Shown here one piece after another: positions 24,221 to 32,813 of a DNA stretch of 32,880 bases. The notes beneath the pieces were generated by a model that was not told the DNA's origin, made no database searches, and saw only the letters and a program-made list of their open reading frames with translations. The stretch is taken from contig NZ_JAPNNL010000070.1 of the NCBI RefSeq assembly GCF_027620315.1, positions 1 to 32,880 of the forward strand, read 5' to 3'. Made by a program: the position numbers and the translations under genes. The stretch's first letter is position 1. The number at the start of each line of letters is the position of its first letter. Origin of the DNA: Nonomuraea corallina (lineage in GTDB: Bacteria; Actinomycetota; Actinomycetes; Streptosporangiales; Streptosporangiaceae).

Positions 24221-27090
24221 TGCCCGCCTACTCCGCCGGCTCTCTGGTCTCGGCCAGGGGCCGCGACTGGGTGGTGCTCCCCGAGAGCGCCGCCGACATG
24301 CTGGTGCTGCGCCCGCTGGGCGGCTCCGACGACGACGTGGCCGCCGTCTTCCCGGCGTTCGAGGACGTGGTCAGCGCCAGCTTCGCGCCGCCTTCACCCA
24401 AGGACCTGGGTGACCAGCACGCGGCCGGGCTGCTGCGCTCGGCGCTGCGCATCGGCTTCCGCTCCGGCGCGGGGCCGTTCCGGTCGCTGGCGGGGATGGC
24501 GGTGGAGCCGCGGGCGTACCAGCTGGTTCCGCTGATGATGGCGCTGCGGCAGAAGACCGTCCGCATGCTGATCTCCGACGACGTGGGCATCGGCAAGACC
24601 GTCGAGGCCGGGCTGATCGCCGCCGAGATGCTCGCCCAGGGCAGCGCGGAGCGCCTGGCCGTGCTCTGCTCGCCGGCGCTGGCCGAGCAGTGGCAGGAGG
24701 AGTTACGGACGAAGTTCGGCATCGACGCGGAGCTCGTCTTAGCCAGCACGGTCTCCAGGCTGGAGCGGGGCCTCGATCTGGGGCAGTCGCTCTTCGACCG
24801 GCACCACAGGGTGATCGTCTCCACGGACTTCATCAAGTCCACCCGGCACCGCGACGACTTCGTCCGCCACTGCCCCGACCTCGTCATCGTCGACGAGGCG
24901 CACACCTGCGTCGCGGCCGACGACAGCACCTCCACCCAGAACCAGCTCCGCTACGAGCTGCTGCAGCGGATCGCCAAGGAGCCCGAGCGGCACCTGCTGC
25001 TGGTGACCGCGACGCCGCACAGCGGGAAAGAGAGCGCCTTCCGCAACCTGCTGGGCCTGCTCAGCCCCGAGCTGGCCTCGGTCAGGCTCGACTCGGACGC
25101 CGGGCGGCGGCTGCTCGCCCAGCACTTCGTGCAGCGCAAGCGGGCCGACGTACGCCACTTCCTCACGGTGAACGACGGCCTGGCCGACGACAGCCAGCGC
25201 GAGGACACCTCCTTCCCCTCCGACCGCTATTTCAAGGACGAGACCTACCGCCTCTCCCCCGCCTACCGGGCGCTGCTCGAAGACGCCATCGCCTACGCCA
25301 GTGAGCGGGTGTCGGCGGCGGGCGAGCGGGGCAAGCGGGAGTCCCGCATCGCCTGGTGGTCGGCGATCGCGTTGCTGCGCTCCATGGTCTCCTCCCCTCG
25401 TGCCGCCGCCCAGACCCTGCGGACCCGTTCGGCCGCCGCGGTGGCCGCGAGCGCGGAGGAGGCGGACCGGTTGGGCGCCCCGCTGACCAGCGACGCCTCC
25501 GACAGTGACGTCATGGAGGGCCTCGACGTCGCGCCCGGCGCGGAGATCGGCGAGGCCGGGGCGCGGCTGGCGCAGCTCGCCGAGCGCGCCGCGAAGCTGG
25601 AGGGCCCGGACGAGGACCTGAAGCTGGCCGCCCTGGTCAAGCACCTCAAGGCCCTGATCCGCGAGGGCTACAACCCGATCGTCTTCTGCCGTTACATCCC
25701 CACCGCCGAGTACGTCGCCGAGCACCTCGACGGCAAGCTCGGCAAGAAGACCGTCGTCCGGCACGTCACCGGCACCCTCTCCCCGCAGCAGCGCCTGCAG
25801 CGCATCGAGGACCTGGCCGACGAGAGCGCCGACGCCCCCCGCGTGCTGGTCGCCACGGACTGCCTGTCGGAGGGCGTCAACCTCCAGCACCACTTCGACG
25901 CCGTCGTCCACTACGACCTGGCGTGGAACCCGACCCGCCACGACCAGCGCGAGGGCCGCGTCGACCGCTACGGGCAGAAGCGCGACGTCGTCAAGGTCAT
26001 CACTCTGTACGGCAGCGACAACGGCATCGACGGCAAGGTCCTCGACGTCCTGATCAAGAAGCACCGCCAGATCCGCAAGGACCTCGGCATCTCCGTCTCC
26101 GTCCCGGACGCCGCCTCCACCGGCGTCACGGACGCCATCGTCGAATGGCTGCTCATGCGCGAGCGGCAGCCGGACCAGGAGGCGCTGTTCGAGCTGGAGG
26201 AGCTCGACCGCAAGGCCGAAACCCTGGAAGCGGAGTGGAGCTCGGCCGCCGAGCGCGAGAGCACCTCCCGCTCCCGCTTCGCCCAACGCTCCATCCACCC
26301 GGAGGAGGTGGCCCGCGAGGCCGCCGCCATCCGCGACACCCTGGGCCGCTCCGACGAGGTGCGGCGGTTCGTACGGAACGCGCTGGACGCGCTGGACGGC
26401 GTGATCCGTGACAGCGGTGTCCCGGGCGACTTCACCGCCGACATCAGCGGAACCCCCGCCGGCCTCCGGGACGCCGTGGCCCCGGTGATCGGCGGCGAGC
26501 TGAGCCGCCCGATCCCGTTCCGCACCACGCCGGCGGTGGCGCGGGGGGAGGCCGCTCTCGTCCGCACCGATCCCGTGGTCGGGGCGCTGGCGGGGTACGT
26601 GCTCAACACCGCTTTGGAGACCGAGGGCAGGCGGCCGGCCAGGCGCTGCGGGGTGATCCGCACCGACGCGGTGCGGACTCGTACGACGCTGCTGCTGGTC
26701 CGCTACCGCTTCCATCTCACGCTGCCGTCCCGGTCGGGCGAGAAGCAGATCGTCGCCGAGGACGCCCGGCTCCTGGCCTTCCAGGGCTCGCCCGCCGGCG
26801 CGCTCTGGCTGCCGCCGGAGGAGGCGCTCCAGCTCATCGACGCGACCGCCGACGCCAACACCGACCCGGTCTTCGGCGAGCGCACCATGACCCGCGTCCT
26901 CGACGGCCTGCCCGCCGTCGCCGGGCAGCTGAGCGAGTACGGCAAGCAGCTCGAAGCCGAGCTGGAGGACTCCCATCGCCGGGTGCGCAGCGCGTCCGGC
27001 GAGATCGTCCGAGGTCTGGACGTGACCGTGCAAGAACCCGCCGACATCCTCGGCGTCTATGTCTATCTGCCCGCCGGAGGGGTCGCCTGA
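24220..27090 (+). CDS. SNF2/RapA-type helicase, DISARM DrmD-like
   Basis: This 956-residue double-stranded-DNA translocase, second gene of the operon, probably remodels or scans DNA for the defence complex. Motif I is DDVGIGKTVEAGLIAAEML (Lys126), motif II VDEAH (225-228) and motif III VTATPHSGKESAF. The C-terminal lobe carries VATDCLSEGVNLQ and NPTRHDQREGRVDRYGQK (from about 571), a signature shared by RapA, SNF2 and DrmD proteins. The last 300 residues are helical and acidic, followed by a domain starting near GVIRTDAVRTRTTLLL. The ATG lies in TGATG with the preceding stop, and GAGGGAA provides a ribosome site. Similarity to DrmD rests on architecture, length and neighbours. Confidence 0.85.
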   Translation: MPAYSAGSLVSARGRDWVVLPESAADMLVLRPLGGSDDDVAAVFPAFEDVVSASFAPPSPKDLGDQHAAGLLRSALRIGFRSGAGPFRSLAGMAVEPRAYQLVPLMMALRQKTVRMLISDDVGIGKTVEAGLIAAEMLAQGSAERLAVLCSPALAEQWQEELRTKFGIDAELVLASTVSRLERGLDLGQSLFDRHHRVIVSTDFIKSTRHRDDFVRHCPDLVIVDEAHTCVAADDSTSTQNQLRYELLQRIAKEPERHLLLVTATPHSGKESAFRNLLGLLSPELASVRLDSDAGRRLLAQHFVQRKRADVRHFLTVNDGLADDSQREDTSFPSDRYFKDETYRLSPAYRALLEDAIAYASERVSAAGERGKRESRIAWWSAIALLRSMVSSPRAAAQTLRTRSAAAVAASAEEADRLGAPLTSDASDSDVMEGLDVAPGAEIGEAGARLAQLAERAAKLEGPDEDLKLAALVKHLKALIREGYNPIVFCRYIPTAEYVAEHLDGKLGKKTVVRHVTGTLSPQQRLQRIEDLADESADAPRVLVATDCLSEGVNLQHHFDAVVHYDLAWNPTRHDQREGRVDRYGQKRDVVKVITLYGSDNGIDGKVLDVLIKKHRQIRKDLGISVSVPDAASTGVTDAIVEWLLMRERQPDQEALFELEELDRKAETLEAEWSSAAERESTSRSRFAQRSIHPEEVAREAAAIRDTLGRSDEVRRFVRNALDALDGVIRDSGVPGDFTADISGTPAGLRDAVAPVIGGELSRPIPFRTTPAVARGEAALVRTDPVVGALAGYVLNTALETEGRRPARRCGVIRTDAVRTRTTLLLVRYRFHLTLPSRSGEKQIVAEDARLLAFQGSPAGALWLPPEEALQLIDATADANTDPVFGERTMTRVLDGLPAVAGQLSEYGKQLEAELEDSHRRVRSASGEIVRGLDVTVQEPADILGVYVYLPAGGVA

Positions 27091-30000
27091 TGTCCGCCGT
27101 CACCCGCAGCCAGGTCTTCTCCGCCGTTCACACGGTCGGCGGGTTGCTGCCCGCCGACATGCTGCTGCGCATCTCGGAGGGCAAGGGCGTCCCCGGCTGC
27201 CTGCCGGCCGACTACAAGGTCATCGGCTCCCGTACGGTGCGGGACGACGCCGAGCGGCACTGGGAGTATCTCAAGTCGGTGTGGAAGGAACTGCGGGAGA
27301 AGCTGCCCGTCGCGCCCGAGGCCGAGACACCGGCCGATCCCACCGGGTTGGCGATCTCGCAGTGGCTGGCACCGCTCTTCGCCGAGCTCGGCTTCGGCGA
27401 GCTCTCCGCCGTGGGCGTCGCCGGTCTCCCGTCCGATGACGGCAGCCGCACGTTCGCGATCAGCCACCGCTGGCAGGGCGTCCCGATGCACCTGGTGGCG
27501 TGGAACACCGACCTGGACAGGCACCGCCGGGGTCACATCCCGCCGCAGTCGCTCGTGCAGGAGTTCCTGAACCGGAGCGAGGCCCACCTGTGGGGGGTCA
27601 TCACCAACGGGCGGCGGCTGCGGCTGCTGCGCGACTCCAGTGCGCTCGCGACGGCCTCGTACGTGGAGTTCAACCTTGAGGCGATCTTCGACGGCGAGCT
27701 GTTCAGTGAGTTCGTGCTGCTCTATCGGCTGCTGCACTACACCCGCTTCAGGACCGAGGACGGCGAGGCGGCGTCGGCCTGCTGGCTGGAGAAGTGGCGG
27801 GTCGAGGCGATTGTCTCGGGCGTACGGGCTCTGGAGAGCCATCGTGACGGCGTGCAGCGGGCGATCACCGCACTCGGCACGGGTTTCCTCAAGCACCCGG
27901 CCAACGAACGGCTCCGGGCCGAGCTGGACGTGGACCAGTTCCACGCCGCGCTGCTCCGGCTCGCCTACCGGCTGATCTTCCTGTTCGTCGCTGAGGACCG
28001 CGGCGCCCTGCACCCGCCCGAGGCGGATCAGCGGGCCCGCGACCGCTACGAGAAGTACTTCTCCTCCGCCCGCCTCCGCCGCCACGCCCTCCGCCGGCGC
28101 GGCACCTCCCACACCGACCTCTACCAGGCGTTGAAGATCGTCCTGGACGCCTTGGGAGACGAGGAGGGCCGGCCGGAACTCGGCATCCCCGGCCTGGGCG
28201 GGCTCTTCGACGACATCGAGACGGACGCCCCGCTGCGCGGCGCGCTGATCTCGAACGCCCACCTGCTGGAGGCCGTCCGGCACCTGGCCCGGGTCAAGGA
28301 CGAGGGCACGGCCAGGTGGCGCACCATCGACTACCGCAACATGGGCGCGGAGGAACTGGGCTCCATCTACGAGTCCCTGCTGGAGCTGATCCCCAAGCAC
28401 AGCGCGGTGGACCGCACCTTCGAGCTCGTCAACCGCCTGGGCAACGACCGCAAGAAGACCGGCTCGTACTACACGCCCAGCTCGTTAATCGAAACCCTGC
28501 TCGACTCCACGCTCGACCCTGTGATCGACGACGCGCAGAAACGGGGCGAGATCAGGGCGTCGGCGGCGGGCGAGCCGGACGCGTCCGATCGCATCGTCAC
28601 CGAGCTGCTGTCCCTGACCGTCTGCGATCCGGCCTGCGGCTCCGGCCACTTCCTGGTCGCCGCCGCCCGCCGCATCGCCAAGCGGGTCGCGGCCGTACGC
28701 GAGGGCAACCCGGAGCCGACGCTGGACGCGGTACGGCATGCGCTGCACGAAGTCATCGCGCAGTGTGTGTATGGGGTGGACCTCAACCCGATGGCTGTCG
28801 AGCTGGCCAAGGTGTCGCTCTGGCTGGAAGCCCTTGAGCCCGGCAAGCCGCTGGGCTTCCTGGACGCGCACATCAAGCACGGCAACGCCCTCATCGGCGC
28901 GACGCCCGCCCTCATGGAGAACGGCATCCCCAACAAGGCGTTCAAGGCGGTCGAGGGGGACGATCCCAAGTTCGCGGCGTTCCTGGAGAAGCAGAACGAC
29001 AAGGAGCGTTCGGGGCAGAGCACTCTGTTCCCTCTGGGCACCGAGACGAAGGCGACCAACACTGCTCTTGCCTCCGGCCTGCGTGCCATCATCGACGCAC
29101 CTTCGGGCACGCTCGCCCAGGTCCACGACCAAGAGGCGGCCTACGAGGTGTGGAAGTCCGCACCTGAGTACGTCCAGGCCCAGCACCTGGCCGACGCCTG
29201 GTGCGCGGCGTTCATGTGGCACAAGACCAAGGACGCTCCTCCCGCGATCACTCATGACGTCTTCCTTGCGCTGCGGAGTGGGCAGGCCGCCGCTCTTCCT
29301 CGGAGCGTTCACGACGAGATCGAGAGGCTACGCGATCAGTACCGGTTCTTCCACTGGCACCTGGCCTTCCCCGACATCTTCACCGTCCCGGAGCACGCCG
29401 GCCCGGACGTCGATCCCGCGACCGGTTGGGCGGGTGGGTTCTCGTGCGTGCTGGGTAACCCGCCGTGGGACAAGGTCGACTTCGAGGACAAGAAGTACTT
29501 CAGCGTCGTCGAACCGTCGATCGCCGCAATCGCTGGCACGGCACGCCGTACGAAGGTTGCGCAGTGGGCGAAGGAATTCCCCGAAGCGGGCAAGAAGTAC
29601 TGGGACGAGCGCCGGAAAGTGAAGTCCACATTTCTCTTCGCCGCATCGTCTGGAGTCTTCCCGCTCTGCGGCAAGGGCCTCACCGTAAAGGGCGTCAACT
29701 CGCTCCAAACAGATCAGCTCTTCACGGAGCAGTTCACCTCTATCATCGCTCCCGAGGGGCGGATCGGATGCATCATCCCGACCGCAATCGCCACCGGCGC
29801 GGGAGCTCAGCACCTGTTCAGCGAGCTCTCGCGACGAGGTGCGATTACATGCCTGTACGACTTCGAGAACCGTAAGCCGCTGTTCGTAGGAGTGGACTCA
29901 CGCTACAAGTTCTGCCTACTGTCGCTTACAGGACGGGCACAGCGCGAGAGAGCCGCCACATTCGCCTTCTTTCTCGAAGACACCATTGACCTCGACGCCG

Positions 30001-31229
30001 CCGAGCGCATCTTCCAGCTCAGCCCGGAGGATATCTCACTGATAAACCCTAACACCGGGACGCTACCCATCTTCCGCACCCACAAAGATGCCGATCTCAC
30101 TGCGGCAATCTATCAACGCCTTCCCGTTCTGTGGAACGAGTCACAGTCCGACGGCAACCTTTGGCGCATATCGTTCAAAAATCATTTCAACATGACCGAT
30201 GATTCTGACCTATTTCGCACTGCAAGCGAACTCCAGATAGACGGCTGGGAGCTTCAGGGCAATATATTCGTTCGAGGAGCCGAACGGATGCTGCCTCTAT
30301 ACGAAGCGAAAATGGTAAATTTCTTCAATCACCGGGCTGCAGACGTAGTCAAGAGTGAAACCGCAGTGAACCGACAGAAGCAACCACGCTACCTAACGCA
30401 AGAAGAATTAGGAGATCCAACACGAGCCGCCATCCCCCTTGAGTGGATCGCCGAGGAAGGAAATATTCCTACTCGCAGGAACGGAAAGGATGTCGAGGTG
30501 CCAGGAGTGTCACTGCGCCTGGCCGAGCTAGAGTGGGATCGAAACTGGCTCTGCGGGTGGTGTGACGTAACTTCGGCGACAAACGAGCGCACCGCCGTTC
30601 CCGCCATAGTACCGCGCGCTGCGATCGGACACACCTTCCCGTTGCAGCTACCACGGGTTGCACCTACGCTCACAGCCGCGCTAGTCGCCGCTCAAAGTGC
30701 CTTGGTGTTCGACTTCGTTAGCCGACAGAAGATTGGGGGACTCCACATGGCTCTCATGACCTGGAAGCAGCTACCGGTTCCAGCCCCTGACTCGCTAGAG
30801 CCTCATACCCGGTTCCTAGTCCCTCGCGTTCTTGAGCTCGTATATACAGCTCACGACATAGCCGGCTTCGCCGAGGATCTTGGCGACACCCAGGGCCCGT
30901 TCAAGTGGAACGAGGAGCGTCGATCTAGAATTAGAGCAGAACTCGACGCCTATTTTTTCCACCTTTACGGCATTAGTCGGCCCGATGTGGACTACGTCCT
31001 AGAGACCTTCCAATCGAAAACCGGCGGACTCAAGAACAATGAAATCGCTAAATACGGCACCTACCGTACCAAGGACTTGGTCCTCGAAGAGTACGATCGA
31101 ATGACAGTAGCGGGAGTAAGCCTAACCGTTCCGCTCATGGACGGAAAGAACTACACGTCTACGCTCAACCCACCGCCCGGCAATGGCCCCCGCCACCCCG
31201 CTCGAGACGAGTCGGAGAGCGAGAGCTAG
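27090..31229 (+). CDS. Adenine-specific DNA methyltransferase, Eco57I/PglX/DrmMI-like
   Basis: This 1379-residue gamma-class N6-adenine methyltransferase is the third gene of the operon. It probably marks self DNA. The SAM-binding motif is DPACGSGHF (513-521), followed by CVYGVDLNPMAVELAKVSLWLE, and the catalytic motif IV is NPPW (790-793). The N-terminal 450 residues hold a domain seen in Eco57I-like and PglX proteins (WNTDLDRHRRGHIP, LWGVITNGRRLRLLRD). About 580 residues after NPPW form the putative target-recognition and C-terminal region, whose GC content falls to roughly 43-52% in sampled blocks against about 75% near motif I. The ATG overlaps the previous stop as TGATG and follows GGAGGGG. 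Without biochemistry it could also restrict, as type IIG enzymes do, but no nuclease motif is evident. Confidence 0.88.
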   Translation: MSAVTRSQVFSAVHTVGGLLPADMLLRISEGKGVPGCLPADYKVIGSRTVRDDAERHWEYLKSVWKELREKLPVAPEAETPADPTGLAISQWLAPLFAELGFGELSAVGVAGLPSDDGSRTFAISHRWQGVPMHLVAWNTDLDRHRRGHIPPQSLVQEFLNRSEAHLWGVITNGRRLRLLRDSSALATASYVEFNLEAIFDGELFSEFVLLYRLLHYTRFRTEDGEAASACWLEKWRVEAIVSGVRALESHRDGVQRAITALGTGFLKHPANERLRAELDVDQFHAALLRLAYRLIFLFVAEDRGALHPPEADQRARDRYEKYFSSARLRRHALRRRGTSHTDLYQALKIVLDALGDEEGRPELGIPGLGGLFDDIETDAPLRGALISNAHLLEAVRHLARVKDEGTARWRTIDYRNMGAEELGSIYESLLELIPKHSAVDRTFELVNRLGNDRKKTGSYYTPSSLIETLLDSTLDPVIDDAQKRGEIRASAAGEPDASDRIVTELLSLTVCDPACGSGHFLVAAARRIAKRVAAVREGNPEPTLDAVRHALHEVIAQCVYGVDLNPMAVELAKVSLWLEALEPGKPLGFLDAHIKHGNALIGATPALMENGIPNKAFKAVEGDDPKFAAFLEKQNDKERSGQSTLFPLGTETKATNTALASGLRAIIDAPSGTLAQVHDQEAAYEVWKSAPEYVQAQHLADAWCAAFMWHKTKDAPPAITHDVFLALRSGQAAALPRSVHDEIERLRDQYRFFHWHLAFPDIFTVPEHAGPDVDPATGWAGGFSCVLGNPPWDKVDFEDKKYFSVVEPSIAAIAGTARRTKVAQWAKEFPEAGKKYWDERRKVKSTFLFAASSGVFPLCGKGLTVKGVNSLQTDQLFTEQFTSIIAPEGRIGCIIPTAIATGAGAQHLFSELSRRGAITCLYDFENRKPLFVGVDSRYKFCLLSLTGRAQRERAATFAFFLEDTIDLDAAERIFQLSPEDISLINPNTGTLPIFRTHKDADLTAAIYQRLPVLWNESQSDGNLWRISFKNHFNMTDDSDLFRTASELQIDGWELQGNIFVRGAERMLPLYEAKMVNFFNHRAADVVKSETAVNRQKQPRYLTQEELGDPTRAAIPLEWIAEEGNIPTRRNGKDVEVPGVSLRLAELEWDRNWLCGWCDVTSATNERTAVPAIVPRAAIGHTFPLQLPRVAPTLTAALVAAQSALVFDFVSRQKIGGLHMALMTWKQLPVPAPDSLEPHTRFLVPRVLELVYTAHDIAGFAEDLGDTQGPFKWNEERRSRIRAELDAYFFHLYGISRPDVDYVLETFQSKTGGLKNNEIAKYGTYRTKDLVLEEYDRMTVAGVSLTVPLMDGKNYTSTLNPPPGNGPRHPARDESESES

Positions 31230-31432
31230 AAGAGAGCGTCGAACTCGCCCATCTTCACGCCGCCGATGAATACCTTCCACTCGTCGCAGGTGAAGAGCAG
31301 CTTAGGGCCATCCGGATTCTTACTGTCGCGGACGGCAATCATTTCAGGAAGGTTCATCGCGACCTCGACGCACTGACCACCGTTCCCTGAAGAGTAAGAC
31401 GACTTCTGCCATACGGCGCCACTCAAGTCCAT
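31226..31432 (-). CDS. DUF397 domain small protein
   Basis: This 68-residue actinobacterial DUF397 protein has the family marks WQKSSYSSGNGGQCVEVA and VRDSKNPDGPKLLFTCDEWKVF. Members are usually paired with an Scr1-type XRE regulator and are thought to act with or against it. Here the ATG at 31432 lies 10 bp inside the 3' end of the XRE gene, so expression is coupled. Its stop overlaps the methyltransferase stop on the other strand through a shared CTAG at 31226-31229. Confidence 0.92.
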   Translation of the reverse strand: MDLSGAVWQKSSYSSGNGGQCVEVAMNLPEMIAVRDSKNPDGPKLLFTCDEWKVFIGGVKMGEFDALF

Positions 31433-32250
31433 TCTCTCCTCACTTCCTCGATTATCCTGAGGGATTCGCGCTCAGGATACGCCCAGAGTCGGATTGCCTC
31501 ATAGCGCTCCCAGATCGCGGCCACGATATCGGGATCTGCCGTGATCTGGGCCTGAGCCGGGGCGTCGGAGCTGATGACATCGGGCTGTCCGTGCGGAAGT
31601 TTGGCGATCATGAACGGGCCGGCCAGTCCAGGGAGACAATCCGGATTGACGACCTGGATGAACACGGAGGGATGCGTCGCGAGCTCCAGCAGGCGATCAA
31701 GCTGCCCACACATCACCTCTGGCCCGCCGACGCGCCGCCGCAGCACTCCTGCGTCGAAGAGAACGGAAACCAGAGGCGGCTGGGCCCGATCGAGGATGCG
31801 CTGCCTGCGCATCCTCGCCTCCACGCGCTGCTCCACCTCTTCGGGAGTGGCCCGAGGTTCCATGAGAAAGATATGACGGGCGTACGCCTCGGTCTGAAGG
31901 AGACCAGGGACGAGCAGGGGATCCCATGAGCGCAGGACAAGGAGAGTGGGCTCGATCTCCTCAGCCCAGCTACGGAACCAGGGAGGGTTTCCCGGCTGGG
32001 CGACGATGCGCTCATAGAGCCGGGCAAAGGAAACGCCCTCTGAAGCGGCGAAGAGCAAGTCCAGCCGTTCGGCGTCGGACCGTGACGGTGTGCGGTTCGC
32101 CTTCTCCAGTCTGCTCACCTGAGTCTGCGTGCAGCCGAGCCGGGCCGCCACCGCAGCCTGGGAGAGCTCTGCCGCCTCCCGCAGTCGCCGCATCTCCGCC
32201 CCGAAGCGTACGCGCGGAGAGTCCGGATTGATTGACGGCACAGCCTCCAT
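31423..32250 (-). CDS. XRE-family regulator with DUF5753 (Scr1-like) domain
   Basis: This 275-residue DNA-binding protein starts at ATG 32250, with AGAGGA 8 bp upstream. The Cro/CI-type helix-turn-helix is at about residues 15-70 (FGAEMRRLREAAELSQAAVA, then LGCTQTQVSRLEKANRTPS). The C-terminal Scr1-like domain shows WDPLLVPGLLQTEAYAR and GPFMIAKLPHGQPDVI. These proteins and DUF397 partners are abundant in filamentous actinomycetes and are linked to development and to mobile regions. It converges on the defence operon and could regulate it, but nothing in the sequence proves that. Palindromes in its own upstream DNA suggest autoregulation. Confidence 0.9.
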   Translation of the reverse strand: MEAVPSINPDSPRVRFGAEMRRLREAAELSQAAVAARLGCTQTQVSRLEKANRTPSRSDAERLDLLFAASEGVSFARLYERIVAQPGNPPWFRSWAEEIEPTLLVLRSWDPLLVPGLLQTEAYARHIFLMEPRATPEEVEQRVEARMRRQRILDRAQPPLVSVLFDAGVLRRRVGGPEVMCGQLDRLLELATHPSVFIQVVNPDCLPGLAGPFMIAKLPHGQPDVISSDAPAQAQITADPDIVAAIWERYEAIRLWAYPERESLRIIEEVRREWT

Positions 32251-32263
32251 GACATTTCCTCTC

Positions 32264-32304
32264 TTACTGGAGTAAACGGAAATTCTCGCGGAGTTAATGA
32301 CTCC
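32264..32304 (-). promoter_or_regulatory. Paired palindromes upstream of the XRE gene
   Basis: TTACTGGAGTAA (32264-32275; 5-bp arms, 2-nt centre) and GGAGTTAATGACTCC (32290-32304; 5-bp arms, 5-nt centre) lie 14-54 bp upstream of the XRE start. Both share a GGAGT half-site, centre to centre about 27 bp. They are candidate operators for the XRE protein. Confidence 0.4.
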
Positions 32305-32525
32305 TTTAAACCACACCTGACCGGCTGCTGTCATCAGCCCTGCTGTCTTGGCCTGGAGAATCAGTCGCCCGCCGCGACACCGAGAAGGCACGCTGAACGC
32401 ACACCTTCTTATCCAGCACAGATGCAGAAGCCTGCCCCCAGTATTCACCGGGTCGGACGCAAATAGCTCGACACCACTATTCGCCGTTCGACCGTACCCA
32501 CTGGAAAGCCCGGAAAGGCGGGAGC

Positions 32526-32813
32526 ATGACAGAACGCGAGGAGCACGAGAGATTCCATCACCTGGCCCGGCTGGGGTGGGATCTGCGCGGCCTTGGCTAC
32601 GACATCTCGCTGGTCATACCCGCGACCGGCTCGCCGGTCCTGCAGATGTGCACCAAGACCGGCGCCGAGCTTCACATCACCGCCATCCGCCGATACTGCG
32701 GCTGGGTGTTCACCTGGCGGCCGTGGTGGGCACGGCTGTGGCGGCGCGACAGATGGGTGGTGGCCCATGCCGACAATGCCGCAGACATCATCGCCGCAGA
32801 GGTGAGCCCATGA
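32526..32813 (+). CDS. Small cytoplasmic protein of unknown function
   Basis: This 95-residue protein starts at ATG 32526 with GGAAAGG 7 bp upstream. It begins with a charged helix (MTEREEHERFHHLARLGWDL), then strands around DISLVIPATGSPVLQM and ELHITAIRR, and a Trp/Arg-rich segment WVFTWRPWWARLWRRDRW. I do not recognise a named family; similar short proteins are often found beside XRE/DUF397 pairs in actinomycetes. The stop overlaps the next start as ATGA. It is divergent from the XRE gene and may share its operator region. Confidence 0.7.
   Translation: MTEREEHERFHHLARLGWDLRGLGYDISLVIPATGSPVLQMCTKTGAELHITAIRRYCGWVFTWRPWWARLWRRDRWVVAHADNAADIIAAEVSP

Noticed and set aside
24739-27033. Long open frame opposite the SNF2 gene
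   Set aside because: Same shadow effect; the plus-strand frame carries all SNF2 motifs.
17996-31229. Assignment as ordinary DISARM class 1
   Set aside because: DrmD-like and DrmMI-like genes are present, but separate drmB and drmC are not found and the first gene carries a kinase and a Vsr-like domain; I kept it as DISARM-like.
17996-31229. Assignment as Pgl/BREX-2
   Set aside because: The kinase and PglX-like methylase recall Pgl, but no PglZ phosphatase or PglY/BrxC ATPase is seen.
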